DNA from: Dromiciops gliroides
Lineage: Eukaryota > Chordata > Mammalia > Microbiotheria > Microbiotheriidae
DNA length: 64,000 nt
Direction: 5' to 3'
NCBI RefSeq assembly: GCF_019393635.1
Contig: NC_057863.1
Location: forward strand, 34,407,857-34,471,856
Shown here: positions 1 to 9,800 of the stretch, piece by piece
How positions within the stretch are numbered: the first letter of the stretch is position 1
Layout of the letters: the number at the start of each line of letters is the position of its first letter
Position numbers and translations under genes: made by a program
The notes under the pieces: model-generated
What the model was told of the DNA's origin: nothing
Databases searched by the model: none
Seen by the model: only the letters and a program-made list of their open reading frames with translations

Positions 1-777
1 ATGCCTTCCAACTCCAGAATTATTTGATTCTGGCATTAGTTTGCTTTGCAAGAGCAAAAGTAAAGATTTTCACTTAATGGTTAATGTATGCTAACCAAAC
101 TTAGTTGATACAAGGCATGGGGTCTTAAGGACTGTGTGGCAGGATCTTTAATGGGGTTTCTGCTGTAATTATGATAGAATTCTATTGTAAATGCTATTAA
201 TTCCAGGAGAGCTATGGATGTGGTTATTAAATTTTAATAGGTATGGGCGGCAGATCTGTCCAACTGAAGGACATGATGTCAATTGCTGGCTACTTGCTAG
301 CCTCAGCCACAGCCACAGTTATGAGACCATTGCTACAGCTGTACCTAGAAAGAGCTCATTATTGTCATGAATTGTGATTTGCAGAGAAAGACCTGGAAAA
401 CATTCTTCTAAGCTCTCAAACTGCTGTTTTTTTTTCTTTCAACAGGCAATGCAATCATTCCCACAGACCTCCAAGAAGCAAATTCTGTTCTATTCTACAA
501 TTCAAGTAAGATTCAAAATCCTGTTTGCTGGACCACACTCCAGAAATTCAAATGATGCCTCAACAATAGCCAGCCTGTTCTCAGTAACCCAAATGCAAGC
601 AAACAGCTCACAAAAACAAGGGATTTTTTTGGTAAGGATTCTGGTAACTTACATCAAAATTGAAGTTTACTCACCAGAATTAGATAAAAATAGCAATATT
701 TATTAAGCGCCCGGATCTCTTTTCTTAGTGTTTGCTGGGAGTGGAGAAGGTGGTGGACATATTACAAATGAGACCCA
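1..777. other. Unique noncoding sequence
   Basis: No repeat family or gene is recognised here. A 110-codon open frame lies at 374-706 but has low-complexity translation and no visible domain, so it is not called as a gene. A short T-rich run lies near 426-440. Confidence 0.5.
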
Positions 778-1143
778 ATTCAGCAAACATTTAGCACCTA
801 CTGTGTTCTAGGCTTTGTTTTAGGTGCTTTTAGGGATACAAAACTGAAAATGGAGACAGTCCTGACCCTCAATGAGTCTGCATTCTATTGGGTAGATACA
901 ACAATTAATTAGTCAATAAGCATTTATTAAGCATCAACTGTATGCTAGCCACTGTGCTAGGTGCTAGGGATAACAAAGAGAAGTGTGAAACAGTCCCTGC
1001 CTTCATAGAGCTTATATTCTAGTAGGGGCAACATCAGAATATGTGAAGCCATGCATAAATATAAATGAAAACTTCACTACAAAGTAATTTTTAGGCTGCA
1101 AGCACTAGCATCTGGGGGAGGGGAATCAGAAAAGGCTTCAAAT
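778..1143 (-). mobile_element. LINE-2 3' end fragments, two in tandem
   Basis: Two adjacent minus-strand LINE-2 3' ends are seen. Each carries the antisense signature of a cattTATTaagc start, an 'actgtgctaggtgctagg' block, a 'cagtccctgcc' block and 'gagcttatattcta'. The first runs about 778-900 and the second about 905-1143. The second is broken by the SINE that follows. Assignment to LINE-2 rests on the recalled consensus. Confidence 0.7.
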
Positions 1144-1290
1144 GGGGCAGCTAGGTGGCACAGTGGATAGAGCACTGGACCTGGATTCAGGAGGACCTGA
1201 GTTCAAATCTGACCTCAGCCACTTAGCACTTACTAGCTGTGTGACCCTGGGCAAGTCACTTAACCCCAATTGCCTCACCCCCACCAAAAA
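1144..1290 (+). mobile_element. CORE-SINE, 'aattgcctcacc'-tailed subfamily
   Basis: A full-length plus-strand SINE begins ggggcagctaggtggcac and carries the tRNA-like B box gttcaaatc, then the CORE block 'agctgtgtgaccctgggcaa'. It ends with aattgcctcac and an A-rich tail. A perfect 16-bp target duplication, agaaaaggcttcaaat, lies at 1128-1143 and 1291-1306. This proves L1-type insertion into the LINE-2 fragment. Confidence 0.93.
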
Positions 1291-1306
1291 AGAAAAGGCT
1301 TCAAAT

Positions 1307-1480
1307 ATGTTAACACAGAAATATGTTTTGCATGTTTTCAAATGTATAATTGATATCATATTGCTTGCCTTCTCAGTGGGTATGGGAGGAGTGGGAGGGA
1401 GGGAGAGAATTTGGGAGTCAAAATTTGAAAAGAAAAGAATGTCTAAAAACTACATAATAAATTAAAAACTGGAACCAAGA
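1307..1480 (+). mobile_element. L1 3' end, truncated
   Basis: The block 'attgcttgccttctcagtgg' followed by a G-rich gggaggaggg tract, 'gagaatttggga' and 'tcaaaatttgaaaa' matches the 3' untranslated end of marsupial L1 as I recall it. Only the 3' end is present, as is usual for 5'-truncated L1. Confidence 0.55.
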
Positions 1481-1889
1481 AAAAACTTCAAGTAGGGGGT
1501 GGTACTTGAAAATTACATATATATATATATATATGTAATGAAGGGGCTAACAACCACACAAGAAATAATTTAGTGTTTTAACTTATTCTAGTAGCCAAGT
1601 TTATGACTGTCATAAAATATGGGTTATTCATGGCGGAGGGAGGAATTTTCTAATCTTTATAAAGTGACTATGGTATAAACTGACATCTGTCCAAGTGTGG
1701 TCTCTGCTGATACAGTGAGTGTGTCCTTAATGAATGTGTCTTCTAAAACCCTTCATCAAATATGATTGCCAAAACAATAATTTATATGATTTGGCAGGTG
1801 GCTGAAATTAGAGGAAGTATGGTGTCAATGTTCTTCTGAGACCTTCGGCCACATTTCTTCCATCAACATAACAGCAAGAAGCTTGCCAA
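1481..1889. other. Unique sequence with short (AT)n
   Basis: Nothing is recognised apart from a 20-bp TA dinucleotide run near 1516-1535. Confidence 0.4.
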
Positions 1890-2335
1890 ATTCATGTGCA
1901 TCTTGAAGAAAAGTTCAAATCCTGCTCTGAATCTTTGCAAAAAAAAGCACTTTCACACCTATTGAAAGCTGGCCCAAGTTTCTATTTACTTCAGGAACTC
2001 TGACATGTGGAGGTATGGAGAAAAATACTAATTTCTCTTCTTGCTGAGAATTCTACTCTCTGGTCCAGTAAACAAACATAATTCCATCTTCTATCGATAT
2101 GGCTCTTAATTCCAAGAGTTTCAACTTCCTTTACAAATACTGTTTTGCTCACAACCTAAAAGATCAGTAGTTATTTCTATATCCCCATTTTCCAAACGAG
2201 AAAACAAGTATAATGTGATTAAATGCTTTGCTTGCAGAGAATTGCACAACTTATCTGGGAGAAAAAAAGGTCTAAAGCACCTATCTTGTGACTCATCCTT
2301 AAGTATACTGCTCACTGGGCCTTCACAGATAATAC
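1890..2335 (+). repeat. Diverged direct repeat, copy A
   Basis: This stretch aligns by eye, in the same orientation, with about 9398-9800. Shared words include gaaaagttcaaat, gagaaaaata, 'attccaagagttt' and 'ccattttccaaa', in the same order. Its last 100 bases also resemble the antisense CORE/MIR core (attaaatgctttgcttgcag, then cacaact). The family is unknown to me. It may be an old duplication or an unnamed interspersed repeat. Confidence 0.6.
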
Positions 2336-2525
2336 CTCAGAGCAAAAAAAGGTTTTAAATTTAAAACTAGTTGGGGAGGGAGAGAGAGTATACTGTGTTT
2401 TTTTTTTTTTTTTTGCTTTTGACATTAAATATGTATCTTGTCATTGATCCAGAATGTGTACTGTAAGATATTTTTCTCTCTTTGAGGGAACTTGGATTCC
2501 CCCAGTCATGCTTCCAATCATGGAT
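2336..2525. other. Unique sequence with poly-T
   Basis: Nothing is recognised except an 18-base T run near 2397-2414. Confidence 0.4.
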
Positions 2526-2803
2526 ATTAATAATGACAATATAAATAGCTAACATTTATATAGTGTTTACTATGTGCCAGGTATTGTGCTAAGTGCTCTA
2601 TAAGTTCATGTGATCCTCATGAGAACTCTGGGAGATAGATGCAATTCTTATCCCCCTTTTATAGATGAGGAAACTGAGGCAAATAGAGGTTAAGTAACTT
2701 GCCCAGGGTCACCCAGTTAATAAGTGTCTGAGGCAAGTTTTGAACTCAAGTGTTCCTGACTCCAAGTCTAGCATTCTATCTATCATGCCACCTAGCTGCC
2801 TAA
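2526..2803 (-). mobile_element. MAR1-type long CORE-SINE
   Basis: Minus-strand copy: 'atagctaacatttatatag', 'tatgtgccaggtattgtgct', 'gatgaggaaactgaggca', 'acttgcccagggtcac' and finally 'gccacctagctgcc', which is the antisense of the tRNA-like head. It is about 280 bp and appears near full length. Divergence is moderate. Confidence 0.75.
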
Positions 2804-3191
2804 TATCAAGGATAAAAATCATGGTTAATTTGAATGATCTCACCCAGTTGGCCTCAGAGAGACAAGTAAGAAGGAAAACTGGGGTGGTTCTGCCAAGCTT
2901 CTAGACCTTTGGGAGTTATTGATGTAGGTGTGGAACCCCATTCTGCCCCAGTTGTTTGGAAAAGGAAGAGAAAGGGATGGTAGACTCATGAGCCAACTTC
3001 ATATCAGGGATGGAGACCTGAATTAAAGTGATGGAGGCATTATAGGCCTCTAGGAGGGGAGAGCTTTGCAAAGACAGACAGACACAGGAGCTTTATTATG
3101 TACACTGGTTGTTTGTTTTTGACTGTAGGGAAACCTCTTCATTCCCTAAGCCTTGTGAACTTCTTGCTTGAAAGGGAAACTAGGTGATGTC
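2804..3191. other. Unique sequence
   Basis: No repeat or gene is recognised. Confidence 0.4.
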
Positions 3192-3661
3192 TGTGGGGAC
3201 CAATTTTTAATTGGGGAGTGTTAGCTAAGTGGCTCGCCACAATATTGGGGCAAGGAAGGAGACTGGCAGCCTCCCTCAAAACAGAACAGGATTTATTTTA
3301 ACAAGAACAAACTTAAAAAAACAAACACAAACAGGATCAGTAGGATCAAGGAAAAGTAAATAAAATGGGGAAAGGGAAATTATACAACCTGAAAAATACC
3401 ACTGCCCAGGAATTAGCTGGGAATACACAGCAGAGCTCCTGTTGCCTTCCAGCTTCCAGCCAGAATGCTGGAAAAAAACAAAAAACAAAAAACAAAACAA
3501 AAAAGTCCTTTCCTCCCTGCACACTCCACACAGCCCCCAGCCAATTGGATGGCCGCTCTGATTTGCAGAGTCCCAGGCCAGTGCGCGCCAAGGCATAAAA
3601 AGTCAAATAACAATTAATTCTTTACGCGTCATATCAAGTAGTGTCAAATCATATCATTTCC
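3192..3661 (-). mobile_element. Solo LTR of an endogenous retrovirus (fossil)
   Basis: About 470 bp without similarity to the LINEs or SINEs around it. On the minus strand it has the layout of an LTR: a U3-like part, an AATAAA polyadenylation signal near 3295-3300 and an R/U5-like part that ends close to a CA dinucleotide. No internal gag, pol or env sequence is seen on either side, so it is a solo LTR. The family is unassigned (class I or class II cannot be told by eye). It looks moderately old. Confidence 0.55.
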
Positions 3662-3825
3662 CCCCCCATAAGAGCAGCCTATCAAACAAGTAAGAAGTCC
3701 ACCAAAGTGTGCTCAAAGATTCTGGTGTTATTTGAGAATTTATGACTTAAGGGTTTCAACAGTAGTCTCCCATCTTCCTTTTCCTGTTGTTGCCCCTTTG
3801 TGTTCTGTGAATTCCTCTAGAAGTA
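3662..3825. other. Unique sequence
   Basis: A C-run lies at the LTR edge. Nothing else is recognised. Confidence 0.35.
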
Positions 3826-3990
3826 ATCTAAGATAACATCCAGTCTAACACCTTCATTTCATATCTAAAGAAACTGTGTCCGGGGACAAAAAGTGACTTG
3901 TCCTAAGTCACACAGGTGGTTAAGCATCAGAACTGGGATTCAAATGCAGTTCTGATTTCAAGTCTAGCACTCCACTAAACACAAGAGGTG
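3826..3990 (-). mobile_element. THER/MIR-like CORE repeat, old
   Basis: The order 'catccagtctaacacc', 'tcatttcatatctaaagaaa', 'gtgacttgtcctaagtcaca' and 'gggattcaaatgcag' matches the antisense MIR/THER layout. It is strongly diverged. Confidence 0.55.
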
Positions 3991-4267
3991 CTTAATAAGT
4001 GTCTGCTCAGTTAAATGGATAGTTATGTTATTCCAGATGATTGACTTTTCTTATTTTCACTTGTGCTTTCACTTCTACAAACCTTCAATGCCATTAGAAG
4101 TTCTTTTTACCCCTTTTGGCTGTTACTGCATACAACAAGGAATAAAAACCTCTAATGTAACAGAACAGTTGACTGATATTACAACTTAGTTGCCACCTAA
4201 ATGAAGGCTTTATAGGTCTTTTTTTCCTGGTCCCTGTTTACTTAAAGTCAAAATGACTTTTAATTTT
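3991..4267. other. Mostly unique; possible LINE-2 tail
   Basis: A short 'ggtgcttaataagtgtctg' at 3988-4010 resembles the last bases of LINE-2. The remainder is not recognised. Confidence 0.35.
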
Positions 4268-4440
4268 AAAAAATCAATCACTAAGTATTTATTAATCCCT
4301 TACCAATTGCCAAGTGCCATGCTTAGTGTTAGGAATACAAGAAGCAAAAAGAGTCCCTGCTTTCTAGAAGCTTACATTCTAATGGGGAAGACAACATATT
4401 CAAAAATGTAAGAGAATATGCTGTCCATGTAGCTTAAATG
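4268..4440 (-). mobile_element. LINE-2 3' end fragment
   Basis: Antisense LINE-2 signature: 'aagtatttattaat', 'agtgccatgcttagtgtt', 'agtccctgct', 'gaagcttacattctaatggg', 'gaagacaaca'. Confidence 0.7.
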
Positions 4441-4637
4441 CACAGACAGGTGACTTGTGGCAAGCAGAGATATCTCTTCAATCTTTCCCACCCCTCTCCA
4501 GGAACGACTGATTCCTTCTTAGAGGGAAGAAAAAGGGGTAAAGATACATGTTGCTCTATTCTCCTCTGAGAGAGGAGGTAGAAGATTAGAATTATATCTA
4601 TTTTGCCACTAAATAATGTTCTTCTAGGGGCATAGTG

Positions 4638-4764
4638 TTTGAGTGTTAAGTGACTTGCCCAGGGTCACATGGCTAGTATTTGTCAAGTTTCTGGGGCTGG
4701 ATTTGAATTCAGGTCCTCCTGAATCCAGGGCCAGTGCTTTATCCTCTGTCACCTAGCTGCTCCC
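4638..4764 (-). mobile_element. CORE-SINE, first of a tandem pair
   Basis: Minus-strand SINE ('gttaagtgacttgcccaggg' to 'cacctagctgctccc'), lacking much of its A-rich tail. It lies between copies one and two of the target word gggcatagt (4628-4636 and 4766-4774). Confidence 0.85.
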
Positions 4765-4775
4765 TGGGCATAGTT

Positions 4776-4948
4776 GGTTTTTTTTTGTTTGTTTGCTTCT
4801 TTGTTTGTTTGCAGGGCAATGAGGGTTAAGTGATTTGCCCAGGGTCACACAGCTAGTAAGTGTTAAGTGTCTGAGGCCCGATATGAACTCAGGTCCTCCT
4901 GAATCCAGGGCTGGTGCTTTATCCACTGCACCACCTAGCTGCTCCCAT
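4776..4948 (-). mobile_element. CORE-SINE, second of a tandem pair
   Basis: Minus-strand SINE with a T-rich (antisense A-rich) end from about 4777 and the 'agggcaatgagggttaag' 3' end of the second subfamily. It ends ccacctagctgctccc. It is flanked by copies two and three of gggcatagt (4766-4774 and 4949-4957). Confidence 0.88.
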
Positions 4949-5170
4949 GGGCATAGTTTTTAAGGACAGAAGTCACCAGTCTCCCTAGTCACTATCCTTT
5001 AAAAAGGGAGGGTAACCCACCTATAGGTTCTTGACTACTTCCCATCCAATGCTAATTACACAAAAGATCATGACAAAGAGTGAATAATGAATAAATAAGC
5101 CAATAAATACAGAGTAAGCAGAAATCAGATATGTTATACAGATTCAAATGTGTCAAGAAATACAAGAGTG

Positions 5171-5314
5171 ATTTTTTTTTTTTGGTGAGGCAATTGGGGT
5201 TAAGTGACTTGCCCAGGGTCACACAGCTAGTAAGTGTGTCTGAGGCCAGATTTGAACTCAGGTCCTCCTGACTCCAGGGCTGGTGCTCTATCCACTGCAC
5301 CACCTAGCTTCCCC
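5171..5314 (-). mobile_element. CORE-SINE, 'aattgcctcacc' subfamily
   Basis: Minus-strand copy starting with a poly-T run and ggtgaggcaattggggttaa, ending caccacctagcttcccc. The short target duplication agagtga is at 5165-5171 and 5315-5321. Confidence 0.9.
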
Positions 5315-5321
5315 AGAGTGA

Positions 5322-5824
5322 ATTTTTTAAATGGGAGATGAGAATTTGCTCAACCAAGAGAGGTCCTGAGCTCACCCAAGGTGAAATAATCCAAATTATC
5401 TAGGGATACAAGATGAAAATCAGAGCATATTGAGGTGCTGGCTTCCCCTATAAGTCTGCTTCCCCCAAATCTCTCTTTCTCTTCCCATGTGTCACAAGTC
5501 TGTTCCCAAGGGAGTCTCGAACCATGTATGACTTCTCTCAGGAAAGAATGACAAACATCCCTCTTCTTCAAAACTCTCTCACCAACTCAGACCTTCAGTC
5601 ACAAAGGTTGACATCATCACTCTCTCTTCCAATCAAGAATCACATTTATCATAAGCACCAGGCTGCTTCTCCCTTGGTAATGGGAGGAAGGGTGCTGGAT
5701 TCCATTAAAAAAAAACCATAAATGCAATATCAAACTGACACAGTAAGTTGACAAAAGAGTTTTCAAGTCAATGACCCTTTTAAAGGCAAATAATTATTAA
5801 ATATGAAAATTAAAAGAGTAAGAC
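5322..5824. other. Unique sequence
   Basis: No repeat recognised. Short open frames on both strands have no family features. Confidence 0.4.
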
Positions 5825-6010
5825 TAATCATAGAATTTTTAGAGCTAGAAAAGAGTTTAGGGACCTTGTAATCCAGTGTTGTCCCTGCCACCTCCCCTTT
5901 CCACAGGTGAAATGAATCGATTGAGGTTGAACATCTCTGTAGGGACAGAACCAAGATTTGAATCCAATCTTCATCATTCTCAATTCAGTGATCTTTCAAC
6001 AATACAATGT
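5825..6010 (-). mobile_element. THER/MIR-like CORE repeat, old
   Basis: 'atcatagaatttttagagct' followed by 'agggaccttgtaatccagtg', a degenerate 'cacaggtgaaatg' and 'agatttgaatccaa' gives the antisense THER/MIR order. It is strongly diverged. Confidence 0.5.
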
Positions 6011-6034
6011 GCCAATGAAACATCGGACAGAGCT

Positions 6035-6580
6035 TCAGTTGAGCCAAACTCAGGCAAGTATTTGTTACACTACATCCTTCATTAGGTACAGGTGATACAA
6101 AGACAAAAAAAGAAATAGTCTTTGTCTTCAATGAGTTAACATACTACCAGGAGAATACATTGTGTACACAGGCAAGAAGATATAAATTGTATAAAGAGGA
6201 GTTTCCGAAGGAGGAGAGCATTCACTGGTGGGGGCTCCTGAAAAGTTTCTTATGAGAAGTGGCATTTGAACTGCGACTTGGGAATTCTGTGAGGCAGTGG
6301 TGAGGGGGGGATCCCATTCTAGGCACAGGGCATGGAGATGGGAGATGTCAGGGTCAGGTCAGGGGTCAACAGTTGGTGGCAGTTTTGCTAGAATGTGGAG
6401 TGAAGGGGTTGAAGTAAAATAAGCCTGGAAAGGTATGGTGGGAGCCAGAACACGGAGAGCTTTAAATGCAGAGCCAAGGAGCCTGTATCTTATCTTAGCA
6501 AAAAAAGAGAATTACTGAAGACTTTTGAGCAGGGGAATAAAACTATCTGACCTGAATTTGAAGATTAATTTGACAACTTA
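6035..6580 (-). mobile_element. LINE-2 3' region, about 545 bp
   Basis: After the terminal part ('caggtgatacaaagac', 'gtctttgtcttcaatgag') the copy continues with words typical of antisense LINE-2: 'agtggcatttgaactgcgac', 'gcacagggcatggagatggg', 'gagctttaaatgcagagcca', 'gagcaggggaataaaac'. That region encodes the end of the LINE-2 reverse-transcriptase ORF on the minus strand, here too decayed to translate. Confidence 0.7.
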
Positions 6581-6689
6581 ATTGAAGTGGTCAGTACTTA
6601 GAACTTGGTTTGCAGATAGGATCATTTGGACCTTTTGCATGAACATCAAAACTGAGTATTCAGGATTCCGAATGAAAGGGACTAAACCC

Positions 6690-7050
6690 CTATCAAGCAC
6701 CTACTATGTGCCAGGCACTTGCTTTACAATTATTTTCTCATACGATCCTCACAACAACCTTGGGAGGTAGGTGCTATTATTATTATTATTATTATTTATT
6801 TATTTAATTTTTTTAGTGAGGCAATTGGGGTTAAGTGACTTGCCCAGGGTCACACAGCTAGTAAGTGTTAAGTGTCTGAGGCCAGACTTGAACTCTGGTA
6901 CTCCTGACTCCAGGGTTGGTGCTTTATCTACTGCGCCACCTAGCTGCCCCCATGGTAGGTGCTATTATTATCCCTATTTGACAGATGAGGGAAGGGAGGC
7001 CGACCAAGGTGAAGTGACTTGCCTCGTGTCTGAGATAATTAGGAACATCT
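6690..7050 (-). mobile_element. MAR1-type CORE-SINE split by a younger SINE
   Basis: The left part ('cacctactatgtgccaggca', 'gatcctcacaacaacct') and right part ('tatccctatttgacagatga', 'gtgaagtgacttgcctc') join if the SINE at 6783-6953 is removed, so the host element is older than the guest. Confidence 0.75.
6783..6953 (-). mobile_element. CORE-SINE nested in a MAR1-type SINE
   Basis: Minus-strand 'aattgcctcac' subfamily with a tail of TTA repeats. The 17-bp target duplication ggtaggtgctattatta is at 6766-6782 and 6954-6970. The TTA repeat at the insertion point probably grew from the host word 'attattat'. Confidence 0.92.
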
Positions 7051-7299
7051 TGTTACCTTTACAAAAGGATTCTGTACTATTACATTCAGTTCTGCATATC
7101 ATAACACTGGGAATAGCTAAGCACACATATGATTATTTCAGAGCTAGGGGTGTCAGTGCCTACAACAGTATATCTAATCAATGTGCTGGATTGATTGACT
7201 GATTAGCAATTGCTTCCCATGAGAGGTAGGGCCTTCAAGGCTCAGCCCTAGAACCACTTTTTATATGCTTCCTATCCTGATTATCTGATAGTACTGTAA
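7051..7299. other. Unique sequence
   Basis: Nothing recognised. An open frame that runs into this stretch from the SINE upstream is a chance ORF. Confidence 0.35.
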
Positions 7300-7441
7300 G
7301 GGGAAAAGGATAGAATACTGGCTTTGGAGTCTGAGGTTTGGGGTTCAAACCTTAGTTCTTCTCCCCACTCCCTGTTTGCCCTTGGACCAATCATTCTAGT
7401 GCTCTGGGCCTCAGTTTCATTATCTATAAAATTATGGGGTT
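7300..7441 (+). mobile_element. THER/MIR-like repeat, old
   Basis: 'atagaatactggctttggag', 'gggttcaaacctta' and 'gggcctcagtttcattatct' give the plus-strand layout, including the typical 'cctcagttt' word. It is cut by the next SINE. Confidence 0.5.
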
Positions 7442-7600
7442 GGGGGCAGCTAGGTGGTACAGTGGATAAAGTACCAGCCCTGGAGTCAGGAGGACCCAAG
7501 TTCAAATACAGCCTCAGACACTTGACACTAGCTGTGTGGCCCTGGGCAAGTCACTTAACCCTCATTGCCCCACAAAACAAAACAAAACAAAACAAAAAAG
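7442..7600 (+). mobile_element. CORE-SINE, 'attgccccac' subfamily
   Basis: Starts ggggcagctaggtggtac, has gttcaaatacagcctcag, ends ccctcattgccccac, and has an (AAAAC)n tail. Confidence 0.9.
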
Positions 7601-7861
7601 ATTGGGGAAGAGCTAGGAGGCATGTTGCTCTGGACTTGAGAGTACAGGAAAAGGAGGACTATGAAATCATCTTTAGAGAGATAAACTGGAGGATAAACTG
7701 CTAACTGGTGATTATAATCCAACAGAAAAGTCTGTAACATCTAGGAGCCAAAAATGCACAAAAATAATTCTAATCCAAGGCCCGACACTCTAAGTGTCCA
7801 AAAGAAGGAATGAATAAAGTGGGATCAGGGAGAAATTCTGTCTGGTTGGGGCTATGGGAGA
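7601..7861. other. Unique sequence
   Basis: Nothing recognised. Confidence 0.35.
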
Positions 7862-8125
7862 AAAACAACTTTGTTGTTGTTGATGGTGATGATGACGACA
7901 GCGTGTAAACAACTTAAGGTTTGGAAAGCACGTTACGTGCCTCAGTAGATCCTTGCAACAACCCTTGTGAGGTTAGCACTGTTGCTATTTTCATTTTATA
8001 GATGAGGATACTGAGACTGAGACCAGACAAATGACTTTCCTAGGGTCTCCAAGAACGTGTCTGAGGCAGGATTTAAAGCCTGGTCTTCTTGAGTCCAAGC
8101 TTGGCACCCTGCTACTCTTTGTCTG
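7862..8125 (-). mobile_element. MAR1-type CORE-SINE
   Basis: Antisense order 'gttgttgttgatggtgatga', 'aaggtttggaaagcac', 'tagatgaggatactgag', 'tgtctgaggcaggattt', 'cctggtcttcttgagtccaa'. It is diverged. Confidence 0.7.
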
Positions 8126-8374
8126 GAGTTCTATTCAATTGAATGCTTTTAGAAAGCTGCGTCATTGGTATCTGATGTACACAACTGTTCTCCACACCAG
8201 CCCCAACACCAGTGAGAATGACTGGCACGGTCAGTTTCTAATTATCCTCTTGGGATTACTTCCTGCTCTGGAAATCTGTGGAGCCCCAAATTCTCTACCT
8301 CCTAGGGCCTTCGCCACACGATCCAAGATGATAGAGGATCACTCAGTCAGTTATGTCTTAAAAGAATAGAATTG
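8126..8374. other. Unique sequence
   Basis: Nothing recognised. Confidence 0.35.
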
Positions 8375-8745
8375 TTCTGTGATGTAATAGAATGATCAAG
8401 GGCTGTGAGGGGGGTGGTGTTAAAGGACTGCCTTGTGAATCCTGGCTCTACCAGTTACTAAACTGTGTGATTTCATTTCAGTCACAATGTCCATGAGCCT
8501 CAGTTTTCAAGGCTAGAAAATGAGATTAATAATCCTTACATTATGGGGGCAGCTAGGTGGTGCAGTGGATAGAGCACCAGCCCTGGAGTCAGGAGTACCT
8601 GAGTTCAAATCCAGCCTCAGACACTTAACACTTACTAGCTGTGTGACCCTGGGCAAGTCACTTAACCTCAATTGCCTCACTAAAAAAAAAATACTTACAT
8701 TACCCACCTCAGAGGTTAGGAATGGAATAAGCTAATATAGTATGT
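8375..8745 (+). mobile_element. Old THER/MAR1-like SINE split by a younger SINE
   Basis: 'tggctctaccagttacta', 'gagcctcagttttc' and 'gaaaatgagattaataatcc' on the left continue on the right with 'acccacctcagaggttagg'. The younger SINE lies between them. Confidence 0.5.
8545..8690 (+). mobile_element. CORE-SINE, 'aattgcctcact' subfamily
   Basis: Complete plus-strand copy, gggggcagctaggtggtgca to aattgcctcact plus an A tail. The short target duplication cttacatta is at 8535-8543 and 8694-8702. Confidence 0.92.
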
Positions 8746-9040
8746 GTATACATACATACACACATACATACTCAATACATACATACACACACATGCACAC
8801 ACAAGCATACACAATACATACACACCATATACGTATACATGTATTTATATTTATACACATATATGCATACATATATAGTGTATTTGTGAATAAGGAATAC
8901 ATATTATGTATATAGGTTAACAATCAGATCCTTGAAAAAGACATATGTGTGTTTATTTATGGTTGTATATATAGTTTAAGTATATATGTATACATGTGTG
9001 TATATGTATATTTGTGTATAAAATAAACATGTTTTGTCAA
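8735..9040. repeat. Degenerate CATA/TATG microsatellite
   Basis: About 300 bp of interrupted purine-pyrimidine alternation (acatacatac, gtgtatatgt). The open frame at 8732-8923 with Y/C/V-rich translation is an artefact of this simple repeat. Confidence 0.8.
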
Positions 9041-9397
9041 GCACAGAATACATCATGAGGGAGATGATCTGGAGGGTAAATGCGCTTTGGGAAGAGCTCA
9101 GAAATTGAGCACGGAGGTATGATGTGACGCAAGGAGGCAGCCTGAAGGCAAGAAGGATGAAGTTTTGCCAACTAGTGCTAAAAATGACCTGAGGCTCATA
9201 TCCAAGAGTAGTTTAAAAAAAAAACAACAAAAGTTTTCACAGTTAACTACTGGTACATCCTACATAGTTCAGGAATTTTGTTGGCAATATGCTGATTTTT
9301 TTTTTTTTTTAGGCATGTGTGCTAACACTGTAAAAGTGGGTCAGTCACAGTTACGGCTGATCCTGACTTGGTGTATCCTTCATTAAAAAAATAAAAA
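9041..9397. other. Unique sequence
   Basis: Nothing recognised. A 14-base T run lies near 9297-9310. Confidence 0.35.
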
Positions 9398-9800
9398 AAG
9401 CCAAGCTCTTGAGCATTTTGAGGAAAAGTTCAAATCTTGCTTCATCCCACTGGCAAAAAATCTCTTCTCTTCATTCCAGAAAGCCAGTCCAAGCTTCGAT
9501 CTACTCATGGCATTCTGCCATACAGAGGTGTAGAGAAAAATATTAATTTGTTCCCTCTCATTGATAATCCAATGTTTGTCCAGAACAGAAACACCTCTTT
9601 ATCTTGTATCAATATGGATCTCATTCCAAGAGTTTCACATTCCTTGACAAACATTATTTAATGCACAGTATAAAGAAGAAATCATTATTTTTATCACCAT
9701 TTTCCAAAGGAGAAAAAAATACAATCAAATTAAGTGCTTTTCTTGCAGAGGATCCCACAACTAATCTGGAAGAGTTGAGTCTAACACAGCAATCTCAGGC
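9398..9800 (+). repeat. Diverged direct repeat, copy B
   Basis: Collinear with copy A (about 1890-2335). Shared words include gaaaagttcaaat, gagaaaaata, 'attccaagagtttcac' and caccattttccaaa, followed by a CORE-like 'attaagtgcttttcttgcag'. By eye about two thirds of positions agree. Confidence 0.6.

Noticed and set aside
1138-1465. Recurrent short proteins such as RQLGLSDLPRVTQLVSVKCL and their partners on the other strand
   Set aside because: The same peptide recurs at about 15 loci because it is the translation of the CORE-SINE in one frame.
1890-9800. Provirus bounded by two LTRs
   Set aside because: The two similar segments have no retroviral sequence between them and lack LTR-type ends; they are reported as an unnamed direct repeat.
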